Below, piece after piece: positions 36,611-48,304 of a stretch of DNA of 64,000 nt (the stretch's first letter is position 1; each line of letters begins with the position of its first letter). This DNA comes from Telopea speciosissima. Taxonomy: Eukaryota; Streptophyta; Magnoliopsida; Proteales; Proteaceae. Under the pieces are notes generated by a model, which did no database searches, was not told where the DNA came from, and saw only the letters and a list, made by a program, of their open reading frames with translations. Made by a program: the position numbers and the translations under genes. The stretch is from NCBI RefSeq assembly GCF_018873765.1, contig NC_057919.1, positions 68,566,984 to 68,630,983 on the forward strand, read 5' to 3'.

Positions 36611-38072
36611 ATAAAACAATGATGGCAGTGCTCCATCAATCTCAGTCATTGATTTTCTGACATAAAATCTGAACCGTTCAAATTTTTAAAGCACAAATGT
36701 TATTTTTGAAATTCGGTTGATCCAAGCAAACCAAGCCGGACAGGTCGTAAACTGAAACCGATCAAACCCACTAGGGTTTTGTTTTGAAGAGAAGGGAAAA
36801 TCGTTCGAGAAACCAGCTCGTTTTCTTCCTCTCATGCTCATGGAAACCCTGCTTCGTCTTCTCACGCATCTGGTTCTGGTTTGTCCATAGCAGAAATTTG
36901 AGTCTTCTTCTTCTCACGCATCTGGTTTTGATTTGAGTAGCAGAAATTGAAAGTTTTATTCCTCTCATGCATCTGGTTCCATTTGAGTAGCAGAAAAAAG
37001 GGGATTTTGAAGCCTTCCTCTCCAAAGGCCGTTGTCTGCAAATCGTAATTGTTCAAGAACATTCATCAACTTCTTTAATTCAAGAAACACTATTTTTAAA
37101 GCCAGCACCAGCAAAATAACATCTGAAATGAACAAAGAAGTGGATGGATAGATTGAATGAAACCGCAAAGACACTGCTTCAAATTTATATCAGAAGTTGT
37201 AAAAGGATGATTCCATTATTTTCATTGCCACTAAAAGGGGAAAAAGAAGAACCCAATTACGGATTTCTCAATTCCTGTATCAGAGCTTCTTCCAACAAAC
37301 TCTCTGACTCCTCCATCAATTCATGGCTCAATCTAAACATTAAAATACAAAATTCCATCTGATTAAGAGCACCATCACCATCCAAATCACCTTCTCTCAA
37401 CATAGACAACAATTCATCATCTTTCAAACCCTGCAACCCTAGTAAATCAGCGTTCCTTTCAAGCTTTCAAACATGATGACTTCCTTGTTAGGGCCCATCG
37501 ATAAATGGAACCCATTACAAAGCTCTCAAATCAATCCTTCCCCATCCAATTTCTCAGCCATAGTTGGCAAGAAATCTTCAAAATCAACTGCCTTTCGTCC
37601 TGCCATTCCTGAATCTTCAAGTTCTTGAATGAAATCGAAGAAGAGAAGATAAGAGAGAATTCAAACTGAATTGGGAATGAGGAGAAGTGAGAGGAGGCAA
37701 GAGAGCTAAATAATGAAGAAAACAAAAGGGGTTCGTGCAAAGAGAGTCCATGGATGCCAATGAAAAGTCTGTGAGGTTGGATGGGGTTTCTTTGGATTCA
37801 GAAGCGTGAGAGGAAGAAGACGAGCTTCCTTACCCACGTATCAACCGACGAAGTCCGCGAGGTTGGGTGGTTTCGGTTTGACTGGCCGGTTCGGCTGGTT
37901 TGCTGGGATCAACCGAGTTTCACAAACAATATTTGAAAATGTTAAAATTGATCATTCGATTTTCATAAGTACACGTGTCGCTTAATTTGTGCTTTAAAAA
38001 ATTGAATGACTCAGATTTTATGTCAAAAAATCAATGACTGAGATTGATGGAGCACTGCCATCATTGTTTTAT
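36611..38072. mobile_element. long-TIR Mutator-like element carrying a gene fragment (Pack-MULE)
   Basis: Long inverted repeats close the element. The left arm is 36611 to about 36700 (ATAAAACAATGATGGCAG..., CATAAAATCTGA..., AAAGCACAAAT) and the right arm is about 37985-38072. A second inverted block, CGGTTGATCC.AGCAAACCA, lies further in on both sides (36714-36735 and 37895-37915). Between them are a promoter-like region, a ~60-bp imprecise triplication around CTCACGCATCTGGTT (36860-36990) and a reverse-strand EF-hand gene fragment. I could not find a clean 9-bp target duplication, so the Mutator label rests on the long arms and captured gene. Confidence 0.7.
37257..37606 (-). pseudogene. 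broken PBP1/KIC-like EF-hand calcium-binding protein
   Basis: Read from ATG at 37606, the peptide gives FEDFLPTMAEKLDGEGLI, a TGA, ELCNGFHLS, and after a one-base shift LLGLQGLKDDELLSMLREG. It then has a canonical EF-hand loop DLDGDGALNQMEF and a C-terminal helix ending QELRNP before TAA at 37257. This order matches the small single-EF-hand plant proteins PBP1 (PINOID-binding) and KIC (kinesin-interacting), about 115-135 aa. One nonsense codon (probably GGA to TGA) and one frameshift within MFESLK/NADLLG disable it. There is no intron, as in the functional family. It sits inside a TIR element and is best seen as a captured gene copy. Confidence 0.85.
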
Positions 38073-38162
38073 AAAACGCTGCTTCCGCTCGCCCTTTCAT
38101 TATTATCCTTGAGAAGGACACTTTCAAATTTATTTTTTTATCCAATTTGGTCTCATTTATTT

Positions 38163-39514
38163 GGGGAAAATGTAGGGGCACCCCCTCAACTATGGCCTTT
38201 TTTCATGTATATCCTCTCATCTTTAAAACCTGTTAAACACAACCCCTCATCTATTGAAAACATGTAAATTAGTCCATCAAACCAACTGTTGTTTAGTTTT
38301 AAACGTCAATACTCACCTTATCATATTTTTAGGATCAAATTGCCCAAATTAAAAGTTTGAAGACAAAAATACCATTTTAAGGGTAAATACAACTATGCCT
38401 TTTTTTTCCATAAGTCTGCCGCATCTGGGTCTGGGTGCAGCCTGCAATCACTATAGAGTTAGGATGGATGTCTATTCAGTCCTTCATAAAAAGTGAAGGA
38501 CCAGTCCTTTGGGATAAAAATACTTGGAATCAACATCATTGTCAATTTCTTCCTCCTCTCGTATCTTGCAAATGGAAAAAAAGCATCTCAAAGCAGCCAA
38601 TACTATAACATCAAACTAACGGAAATGGCAGAATTACCAAAAATCCATTTGCAGGATAGGAGAGGAGGAAGAAATTGACAATGATGTTGATTCCAAGTAT
38701 TTTTATCCTAGAGGACTGGTCCTTCACTTTTTATGAAGGATTGAATAGACATCCATCCTAACTCTATATTCAAGGACCAATAAGACAATTGCCGAACTTG
38801 GTTGTGGAAATGGATGGATATCCATTGCATGCACTGGCTAAGAACTGGTCTCCGTTTAAAGGTTTGTTGGTTTTCTCTGTTTCTTTTTCATTTTCTTGGT
38901 GAGTGGGAGAAGCTAGAATGATTCTTTACTTCTAATCCTCTTTCACTTTTGATGATCTATTTTCACAGTTAGAACTTAAAATGGAGGATTGAAATAAAAA
39001 GAAAAAGAGAAAGGACTTTTGGATTTGTTATTTGGTGTATCTTATCTCCATAAGAAATTTTATATGCGTTCAATTGTTGACGCTTATTGGGTCCGCCATG
39101 AAAACAGAAATTTTATATGCGTTCAATTGTTGAGGTTTATTGGATTTGCTCCTCAATAGTATATTGAGATTCTCTGAAGGCTGGATTTTTTAGTAAGAAA
39201 TGGCATCATTACCACCGGGATCTCCACCCCTTGTTGTAATTGGTCCATTTGTAAGGAACTCCGACGACATTAACGTCAGATCCCATTTCCCTCCCAGCAT
39301 TGCAGTCAGATCTGACAGAAACTGAAGAATAGAAGGTATTTTAGTCTTTTTATTTTTAATCTATTAAAGTATAGAGGGTATTTTAGTAACTTTACTTTTT
39401 CTATTGGTTAGATAATGGTGTCATAGATGAGGGGATGTGTTTTAAAGGTTTTAAAGATGAATGGGTGTACATGAAATTAGGCCATAGTTGAGGGGGTGTC
39501 CCTATATTTTCCCC
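38163..39514. mobile_element. 1.35-kb TIR element with ~100-bp arms
   Basis: The arms begin GGGGAAAATGTAGGGGCACC (38163) and end GGTGTCCCTATATTTTCCCC (39514). They stay alike for about 100 bp through CCCCTCAACTATGGCC, TCATCTTTAAAACCT and CCCCTCATCTAT. The possible target duplication is only TATTT on both sides. A younger palindromic element sits at 38452-38768. No coding sequence is recognised. The long arms suggest a Mutator-like or other TIR class. Confidence 0.7.
38452..38768. mobile_element. young palindromic MITE nested in a TIR element, 317 bp
   Basis: Arms of about 109 bp start TATAGAGTTAGGATGGATGT and end with the complement at 38768, with about three mismatches between them. Arms this alike indicate recent insertion or conversion. 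Flanks allow only a TA duplication. Non-coding. Confidence 0.75.
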
Positions 39515-39704
39515 TATTTTTTTTATTGTTTTAATTGTAAATTATTACGTGTAAATTATATTTTACACAAAAATTTTCATACTTTTTCACTACATTTATT
39601 TGTATTTTATGTAAAAATAAACATTGCAAAATCTTAAAGGCATGAAACCACTGGTCAACTGTGAAGATTGATGGACATTAACCATTGTAGCAGAAAATGA
39701 AGGA

Positions 39705-42700
39705 GGTGCAATCGTTAATTGCATATTGAGCATTTAAATGTATAACCATTGATTGTATGTTGAGCATTTAAATGTATAACCGTTGGCTGCATAGTGAATA
39801 TTTACATGTGTAATCGTTAACTGCATGTTAAACATTTAAATGTATAATCGCTGGTTGCATGTTGAGCATTTAAATGTATAATCGTTGGTTACATGTTGAG
39901 TATTTACATGTGTAACCGCTGGCTGCATGTTGAGCATTTAAATGTATAACCATTGGCTACATGTTGAGCATTTAAATGTATAATTGTTGACTGCATGAGT
40001 ATTTACATGTGGAACCGCTGACTGCATATTGAACATTTAAATGTACAACCGCTGACTGCATGTTGAGCATTTAAATATATGACCGTTGGCTACATGTTGA
40101 GTATTTACATGTGTAATCGCTGGCTGCATGTTGAGCATTTAAAGATATAACTGCTGACTGCATGTTGAGCATTTAAATGTATAACCGTTGGCTGCATGTT
40201 GAGTATTTATATGTATAACATGTATAACTGCTGACTGCATGTTGAGTATTTATATGTATAATCGCTGGCTACATGTTGAGCATTTAAATGTATAATTGTT
40301 GGCTGCATGTTGAGTATTTGCATGTGTAACCGTTGACTGCATGTTGTGCATTTAAATGTATAACCACTGACTTCATGTTGAGCATTTAAATGTATAACCG
40401 TTGACTGCATGTTGAACATTTAAATGTATAACCGTTAACTGCATGTTGAACATTTAAATGTATAACCGTTGACTGCACGTTGAGCATTTAAATGTATAAC
40501 CGCTGACTGCATGTTGAGTATTTACATGTGTAATTATTGGCTGCATGTTGAGTATTTACATATATAACCGATGGCTGCATGTTAAGCATTTAAATGTATA
40601 ATTGTTGATTGTATGTTAAGCATTTAAATGTATAACCGTTGGCTGCATGTTGGGTATTTATATATGTAACCGTTGGCTGCAATGTTGAGTATTTAAATGT
40701 GTAACATTGGGCTGCATGTTGAGCATTTAAATGTATAACCGTTGGCTGCATGTTGAGTATTTACATGTGTAAACTTTGGCTGTATGTTGAGCATTTAAAT
40801 ATTTAACCGCTGACTGCATGTTGAGCATTTAAATGTATAACCGCTGGCTGCATGTTGAGCATTTAAATATATAATCGCTGGCTGCATGTTAAGCATTTAA
40901 ATGTATAACCACTGGCTGTATGTTGAGTATTTACATATGTAACCGTTGGCTGCATGTCGAGTATTTAAATGTATAACCGTTGATTGCATGTTGAACATTT
41001 AAATGTATAATCATTGACTGTATGTTGAGTATTTACATGTGTAACCGCTGACTACATATTGAGTATTTACATGTATAACTGCTGACTGCATATTGAGCAT
41101 TTAAATGTATAACCGTTGGCTGCATGTTGAGCATTTAAATGTATAACCGCGGGCTGCATGTTGAGTATTTACATGTATAATCGTTGGCTGCATATTGAGC
41201 ATTTGCATGTATAATCGCTGGCTGTATATTGAGTATTTAAATGTATTTAAATATATAACCGCTGACTGCATATTGAGCATTTACATGTATAATCGCTGGC
41301 TGTATATTGAGTATTTAAATGTATTTAAATATATAATCGCTGACTGCATGTTGAGTATTTACATGTATAATCGTTGGTTGTATATTGAGCATTTAAATGT
41401 ATTTAAATATATAACCGTTGACTGCATGTTGAGTATTTACATGTATAATCGCTGACTGCATATTGAGCATTTAAATGTATTTAAATATATAACCGCTGAC
41501 TGCATGTTGAGTATTTACATATGTAACCGCTGGTTGCATGTTGAGCATTAAAATGTATAATCGTTGGCTACATGTTGAATATTTACATGTATAACCGTTG
41601 ACTGCATGTTAAATATTTACATGTGTAATCGCTGGCTGCATGTTGAGTATTTACATGTGTAATCGCTGACTGCATGTTGAATATTTACATGTGTAACCAT
41701 TGACTGCATGTTGAGCATTTAAATGTATAACCGCTAGCCTCATGTTGAGTATTTATATGTGTAATCGCTGGCTGCGTATTGAGCATTTAAATGTATAAAT
41801 GTATAACCATTGACTGTATGTTGAGCATTTAAATGTCTAACTACTGGCTGCATGTTGAGTATTTACATGTGTAACCGTTGACTGCATGTTCAGCATTTAA
41901 ATGTATAACCGTTGGCTGCATGTTGAGCATTTACATGTGTAACTGCTGACTGCATGTTCGGCATTTAAATGTATAATCGTGGACTGCATGTTGAGCATTT
42001 AAATGTATAACTGTTAACTACATGGGTATTTACATGTGTAACCGTTGACTGCATGTTGAGCATTTAAATGTATAACCACTGGCTGCATGTTGAGCATTTA
42101 AATGTATAACCATTGGCTGCATGTTGAGTATTTACATGTGTAATAACTCGCTGCATGTTGAGCATTTAAATGTATAACCACTGGCTGCATGTTGAACATT
42201 TATGGCTGCATGTTGAGTATTTACATGTGTAATAATTTGTTGTATGTTGAACATTTAAATGTATAACCACTGGCTGCATGTTGAGCATTTAAATGTGTAA
42301 CCGTTGATTGCATGTTGAGTATTTAAATATATAATCATTGGCTGCATGTTGAGTATTTACATGTGTAATCGTTGGCTGGATGTTAAGTATTTAAATGTAT
42401 AACTGTTGGCTGCATGTTTTACATGTGTAATCGCTGACTGAATGTTGAGCATTTAAATGTATAACCACTGGCTGCATGTTGAGCATTTAAATGTATAACC
42501 GCTGGCTACATGTTGAGTATTTACATGTATAATCACTGGCTGTATGTTGAGCATTTAAATGTATAACTGCTTGCTGCATGTTGAGTATTTAAATGTGTAA
42601 TCGCTGATTGCATGTTGAGTATTTAAATGTATAATCGTTGGCTGCATGTTAAGTATTTACATGTGCAACCGTTGATTACATGTTGAGCATTTAAATGTAT

Positions 42701-43085
42701 AACCGTTGGCTGCATGTTGAGCATTTAAATGTATAATCGTTGGCTGCATGTTGAGTATTTGCATGTGTGTCTGCTGATTGCATGTTGAGCATTTAAATGT
42801 GTAACCGCTGACTATATGTTGAACATTTAAATGTATAACTACTAGCTGCATGTTGAGCATTTAAATGTGTAACCACTAGCTATATGTTGAACATTTAAAT
42901 GTATAACCACTAGCTGCATGTTGAGTATTTAAATGTGTAACCACTAGCTATATGTTGAACATTTAAATGTATAACCACTAGCTGCATGTTGAGCATTTAA
43001 ATGTGTAACCACTAGCTATATGTTGAACATTTAAATGTGTAACAGCTAATTGCATGTTGAGCATTTAAATGTGTAACCGTTTGAA
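39705..43085. repeat. 34-bp minisatellite array, ~3.4 kb, about 100 copies
   Basis: The monomer is about TGCATGTTGAGCATTTAA plus ATGTATAACCGTTGGC, 34 bp. Two variant types interleave: GCATTTAAATGTATAACC and GTATTTACATGTGTAACC. Higher-order structure is visible. A 78-bp unit (34 plus 44 bp, with an extra ATGTATTTAA) recurs at about 41205-41500. A 68-bp dimer with ACTAGCTATATG / ACTAGCTGCATG recurs at about 42850-43035. Long open frames inside arise because three units make 102 bp and are not genes. Confidence 0.95.
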
Positions 43086-44535
43086 TAGAGTTACGATCGT
43101 TTAATGCAAAGGCTGGTTGAAGGGAACAACCACGAGGAATCACTATAACAACACTGAGCATGCCAAACCAAAATCGCTAGCTAGAGCATTATTTCAGGCT
43201 TCTTCAACACTTTACTCAAACTCGTCCCTTACCATGAACTTGTGTTCATCTTCATCTTTGTCTGCGTCTTTGCCTTCGTCTTCCCTGGTCGCGTGTGGCA
43301 CATGACTCCTATGCTTAGACACAAGGCCTTGTAAAATGACTGCCACGCCCTCAAGGACTTTTGCCTTTCCATGCAAGCACGATGGTCATTTCTTGCACTT
43401 GTGTGTCTACGCACAGGAGCTGTGTGCCACATGCGATCATATAGCATTTTTTCCCCCTTTTTTTTTTTTTTTGTTGCCACATATGAACATAGATATTAAA
43501 CGTTGAAAATCCATAAAATTTTATACAGGAAGAAATAATGGCTCTCACCGAGGTAGACAATAAATTTGATTATTTTAATCAAAAAATGAAAATAATTCAA
43601 ATATACTGAACTTGTCATATTTTATTATTCAACCCCAAAAGATTGAAAAGTGAAGAAATTTAATTGTTATGTTAGAAAGTGTTTTAGTTACATGATGATT
43701 GTTAGTAATTATATAAATGATTGTGAGATTATCAAAAAAGTTACTATTTTATTATTCTTTTTCTAAGTCTAGCAAATCTCAAGGGTATCTCTAGCCTGGT
43801 GAAGATTGTTGCCACATAGCAGATTAGAAAAAGGCTGAAATTTGTAAACACTAAACAGGTACATCACAAGGTTTCCCGTTCGCATGTTTGGCCTAGTAGC
43901 AAAAAGAGCTAAGGAAACCTAGAGAAAATATGAAACTTTTCTAACAAAACTATGGAAAATACAAAATACTCAAATATCGAAAAAAAAAATATGGTGGGCT
44001 TAGGGATGTAAAAAAAAACCCGGCTAGCCTAAGCACACCCTAACTTGCCCTGAGTCATGACAGGGCTGGCCGGGCTTGTGTTTTTTTTTTTTGGGGGATA
44101 GGTCCTACTCTATTCTATTCTATACGGGGGTGGGGGGGGAGGGGAGATGTGAACCTGGAGAGTTAAACTCAGGACCTACCTCCTGGTAGCAATGGACTTC
44201 CACACACCACATACTACCAAGTGCGCTAGGCACTTGTTCATAGTGTCGGGGCTAGGTTTAGTGTTTTCCTGGCCTTGGCGGCGGGGGCTAGGTTGGGTCA
44301 AGCATGGGATGAGGTTTCCACCCTGGTAGGGGCAGCCCAACCCTGTATTATATGGGAAAGAGAACGCCACCCGGTCACGCAGTGCACGACACCCCTGCAC
44401 CCAAACACAGGGGCACGTGAAATGACCGTTGCACCCCTGGTCATTTCCATCTTTCCAAGGGAAGTAACAGTTATTATGCATGCAGCACGCCCTTGTGTTT
44501 AGTATTATATATATATATATACATGCTTTATATAA
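43086..44535. repeat. intergenic with dispersed CACAGGAG/GTGTCTA repeats
   Basis: About 43290-43450 and 44340-44500 carry inverted-orientation members of a family with AGACACAAG, GTGTCTACGCACAGGAGC, a GGTCATTT core and an ATAGCATTTTTT end. A further member is at about 45580-45660. Poly-T (43460) and poly-G (44128) tracts are present. No gene is seen. Confidence 0.45.
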
Positions 44536-45030
44536 CAAAGCATGGGCTTAGTTAAGTGGACTGTGATTGGGCTTTGTAAGTTCCACGACTCAATGGGCCA
44601 AGATATTCAGGACCAATCAGGGCTAGCCCGGCCCAATCAAGGTCAATCAGGGTCGGGCCAGGCTGGACTTGGGTTTAGATTAAGACCCCTAGGGTTGATC
44701 TAGGGTTTAGGCCATGCTCGGTTCTCTCTCCCATATATTATATATACATTACATATAATAAAGCCTAGGCTTTGTTAAGTGGGTTGTGATTGGGCTTTGT
44801 TAGTTCTACGACTCAATGAGCCAACTTATTCAGGGCCAATTAGGGCTGGCCTAGCCCAATCAAGGTCAATCAGAGTCAGGTCAGGATTGGGAAAACCCTG
44901 CCACACTCGAACTGATTCTAAGTGTGTTAGGCCCTGGCAGGGCCGGACTGGACTTGGGTTTAGATTGAGACCCATAGGGTTGGTCTGGGGTTTAGGCCAG
45001 GCCTGGCCCAGCCTGGCTTGTTGACACCCT
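44536..45030. repeat. tandem duplication, 223-bp unit
   Basis: Copies beginning near 44536 and 44759 share TTAGTTAAGTGG or TTTGTTAAGTGG, GTGATTGGGCTTTGT, CGACTCAATG, CCCAATCAAGGTCAATCAG, and GGACTTGGGTTTAGATT. The GGCC-rich text (GGGCCAGGC) is typical of a dispersed non-coding family. No coding sequence. Confidence 0.6.
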
Positions 45031-46398
45031 TAGGTGGGCTTGCCCTGGGTCAGGCCAAGACGCCTAGTATATGGTATAGGGGCCTTATGCCAGGCCCGGT
45101 CTCACCTAGACTTTGGAACAGATATTCAAGGTATGGCCCAAGTCCACGACCCTAACTATATGGGTCTGGCTGAGCATGGGCCTCTTAGGCATTTTTAGTA
45201 GTTCGGGCTGACATCCACGGTACCCTACATTGGATGGTGATGGAAAAGATTGACTACCCTATAGTCAAACAGTGCAGGCTTCTCTTGCCATACATTTGAA
45301 TGGGTAAAGAAAGGAAAATAAAATCTTACTCTCCTTGTTTACTCCCTTGTAATTTTATTATTATAACATACAATGCAGAGATGCAAAGAAAGGTATTCGA
45401 TGTAAGATGCCAGCATATATTTCATTATACAATGCTTCTCCCTATATTTTTAATATATTTTAGAGAGAGAGAGAGAGATCACTGCCTTAGCCTCTAGAGT
45501 CTGCATGCACTGGCTAATGGGAGCATGCGCACAAGCATATTGCCTTAAGTGGGATTTTCACCTTTCCATGGGAGCAGCACGATACTTTCACATGCTTTTG
45601 TGTCTAAGCGTAGGAATCATGCGATACATGTGACCAGATAGCATTCTTTTCCCTATCTTCTAATACTTTGTTTTGCCAGATTTCATGGTTTCTTAAGATG
45701 TGATGGACCTAAAGTCACAAAAGTTTGGAGTCGAGTAAGCTATCATTACAGAATTGATAAAAGTAAATCACCATCTTCTACAAGTTGCAGGTCCATCCAA
45801 ATTTATTTATTTCAATTTTTGTCACTAGGATCCATGTAATACATTAAGGATTAGAGAAAGTTTTCCATCTCCCACTTGGAATGACTCACTCACGAATCTA
45901 TGGCCATTATTACTCTCATACTCAAGCCTTTATAGCACCAATCTCACCCATTATTGCCACCGATGAAGGAATTCCTCTTTCACTATAGCATGAGGAAAAC
46001 TTGATCCTAAAGGATTTTCAACATTTATGTCTTTGTAAAATTGGTGTATGATGACATTTTTTTTTAGGGAAAAGACTAAGCACACCACCCGTATACCGCA
46101 AATACAGTTGGCCCTACAGTGTAAAGCAATGGAACTAGTGTATCAAATGGTGGGAAATGAGTGTCAAAAGCTATATATGGTCCCTCCAATAATAGCATTG
46201 TATCTCAGTGAAACATGCCTTTACCAAAAAAGAATCTCAGCGAAACAAGCAACCAGTGTTTGATGAATCCACTCTTCCTGTGGATCTCACAGTGGATTCC
46301 ATGTGAATGGTCCTGAGAGGGCCTTGGACAGTACTTGTACAAGGACATAATCCAGTTTCGTGTTTGATACCCTTATCCACAATAAATGACCACTGAGA

Positions 46399-46629
46399 GC
46401 AGGGCTTTAGATTTTTATTGGTTGGGATCAATATCAGCCTTGGCCGAATCCAATCTGGACCAGTTTGAATCGGACAGTTTTATCCTTGTTTTCTTTTAAA
46501 AAATTAATTTTTTTTTGGCATTTTTTACCCTTATCCATACCGATCCATCGATGCGAGATCGGCAAGGAATATCGGTCTCCATCGATATTGATAAGAATGG
46601 GCTGATCCGATACCAATTCTTCAAGCCAT
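46399..46629. mobile_element. GATCGG-family insertion unique to copy A, ~230 bp
   Basis: Compared with the paralogous site in copy B (about 50675, CCACTGGGAGGTCTTATCC), copy A has an insert between CACTGAGA (46391-46398) and GACTGGA (46630-46636). The ends GGGCTTTAGATT and AATTCTTCAAGCC are weakly inverted. This fits a hAT-type insertion with a worn 8-bp duplication and identifies the dispersed GATCGGTATCGG family as mobile. Confidence 0.6.
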
Positions 46630-46779
46630 GACTGGAGGTCTTATCCAAATCTCAAACAACAGAACCTCCCAGCCCCTCATCCAGTCATCCTTGTGCTTGA
46701 TCAAGATTTTTTCAGGACAATTCTTGTTCTTCTCTCCCCACCAATAACACCAATCTGGATTTAGGTTCTGTTACAACCT

Positions 46780-47146
46780 TCAAGGTAGGGAAAGGAATGA
46801 AACACAAATTGGCAACTAGTTAACATCATAAAAAGAAGTTGTGGTGGTTCCAAGAATCTAGACTCATTACAACTATTCGATAAGGATAACTGACACAAGG
46901 ATCTATACCGTTTGAATGCTTCAAGAAGACTCATAAACCTTTCCAAAGATACAGAAGAATATACATAGAATTGACCACCGAAAGCAAGCCCAATAATTAA
47001 GCAGCTTTTCACCTTTTCCTTTGATGTGTTTGGTATTGGGTCTCTGAGGGAGACGATTTAGTATATAAAGGGATGAAACCTCTCCAGCTTTGCCGTGGCC
47101 AAGCAAGTTAGTAAAACTCTGGTTTATATGTAGTTTGTTTTTAGGG
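46780..47146 (+). promoter_or_regulatory. promoter of the 86-aa gene (copy A)
   Basis: A clear TATA box, TATATAAAG, lies at about 47061-47069, roughly 80 bp before the ATG. This ~370-bp stretch is conserved in copy B (about 51240-51623, TATATAAAG at about 51542), including TCATTACAACTATTCGATAA and GAGACGATTTAGTATATAAA. Conservation of the TATA and spacing in both copies supports real promoters. Confidence 0.65.
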
Positions 47147-47407
47147 ATGGCACCTTCAGGAGAATATCGTGGTTGGGTTGGGAAGGAAGAAATCGCTTTA
47201 CTGGACGAGTTTGCGCGCAAGGTGAGGGCGGTGAGGCCTCCTCACCAACCACTTCATGTTACTCATCCTCAGTTTCCAGCTGCAGTGAAAAATCCACCTA
47301 GAACATCTGAACCCATTGATGCTAACCAGGCAGCCCAAATGTTTGGTGGAGCTGTGGTTGTTGAGCACCGTGTCAAAATGCTTCCTCGTAATCAGCCTCT
47401 TTATTAG
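47147..47407 (+). CDS. small uncharacterised plant protein, copy A (86 aa)
   Basis: An intronless frame from ATG at 47147 to TAG at 47407. The peptide starts MAPSGEYRGWVGKEEIALLD, has a His/Pro-rich middle (RPPHQPLHVTHPQFPAAV) and a C-terminal part with EPIDANQAAQMFGGAVVVEH. No signal peptide or membrane segment is evident. It is about 88 percent identical to the 88-aa copy at 51624, and changes are spread as mostly conservative replacements with no stop, which argues both are real genes. The C-terminal ID..AA..GG pattern also appears in the reverse-strand ORF at 53023. I know plant small proteins with such an ending but not a function, so none is assigned. The TATA box 80 bp upstream supports this start. 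Confidence 0.7.
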   Translation: MAPSGEYRGWVGKEEIALLDEFARKVRAVRPPHQPLHVTHPQFPAAVKNPPRTSEPIDANQAAQMFGGAVVVEHRVKMLPRNQPLY

Positions 47408-48132
47408 TAGACCTTCTTGGCTTCTTGTACTTTTAAGATCTTTATTATATGCCCCCCCCCCCCCCCCCACTCTCTCTCTCTTGTATGCCATAGTGTGTAT
47501 TACAATAAGAAGTAAATAAATAAAGTTTAACTCTCTCTCATCTTGCCAAGTTCTTGAATTTATAATTAAAGAGCAAACTGGTATAGGTAGCTCGATCTAA
47601 ATATTCCATATTCTATTTAGTGGTAGCAATTTGGTGGGCTGGCTCTGGGTCAGGCCTAGTATATGGTATTGGGACACAGGCCCGGTCTCACCTAGACTTT
47701 GAAACAGATATTCAGGTTGTGGCCCAGATCCAAGCCGGTCCTATGGGTCTGACTGAGCATTGGGCCTCCAAGGCTTTTTCAGTAATTCGGGCTGGCAATG
47801 GGTACCCTTTTATTTGGTAAATTGCCTAATCCACCCTGAAAGGTTGTGGAAAAGATTTAAATTTTTTTTTTTTTTTGGGGGTATATGATGGAAAGACCCT
47901 ATAAGCAAACATAGTGGGGGTGAAATGATGGCCCCCACCCCCATGAAAGGTGGAAATCCTACCCCTTGAGATATCAACACACGTTCTCATTGGCTGCCGC
48001 ATGGGCGTGGCCCCTGCACTCTCCCATTTTGTTATTATAAATACGATGATGAGATGCAAAGAAGGGATCCGACAATCAATAAAATGCCAGCATATATGAT
48101 TCTAGTACACAATACCTCTCTCTATATTTTTT

Positions 48133-48304
48133 ATGGGAAATGGTTGTCTATCTAGGAGTATGGCCTATGCAAATACTCCCATGTGTCTAAATCTCTCCTC
48201 CTCTAAACAAGGGGGCAGAGGTGTCTTTTCATATGGGGAGGAGAGAGATAAACTCATGGGAGTGTAGTGTAGGCCACATTCCCGGACAGAATTCGTTTTC
48301 CCAT
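48133..48304. mobile_element. hairpin MITE, 172 bp
   Basis: The ends ATGGGAAA and TTTCCCAT are inverted. Inner arms also pair: GGAGTATGGCCTATGCA against TGTAGTGTAGGCCACATTCC, and TAAATCTCTCCTCC against GGAGGAGAGAGATAAA. Non-coding and absent from copy A. Confidence 0.65.

Larger units (their letters stand above)
45033..47633. repeat. segmental duplication copy A
   Basis: Starts with GTGGGCTTGCCCTGGGTCAGG and the CCTAGTATATGGTAT block. It continues through AATACTTTGTTTTGCC, GGAGTCGAGTAAGCTATCAT, TTGGCCCTACAGTGTAAAG, a ~400-bp promoter and the 86-aa gene at 47147. The same order recurs in copy B. A 230-bp repeat at 46399-46629 is present only here. Confidence 0.8.

Noticed and set aside
41195-41455. 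Open frame encoding a repeated peptide (MYNRWLYIEYLN...)
   Set aside because: It lies wholly in the 34-bp minisatellite. Three monomers equal 102 bp, so any stop-free phase stays open. Similar frames exist on the other strand at 40207-40419 and 42657-42860. No promoter or conserved domain.
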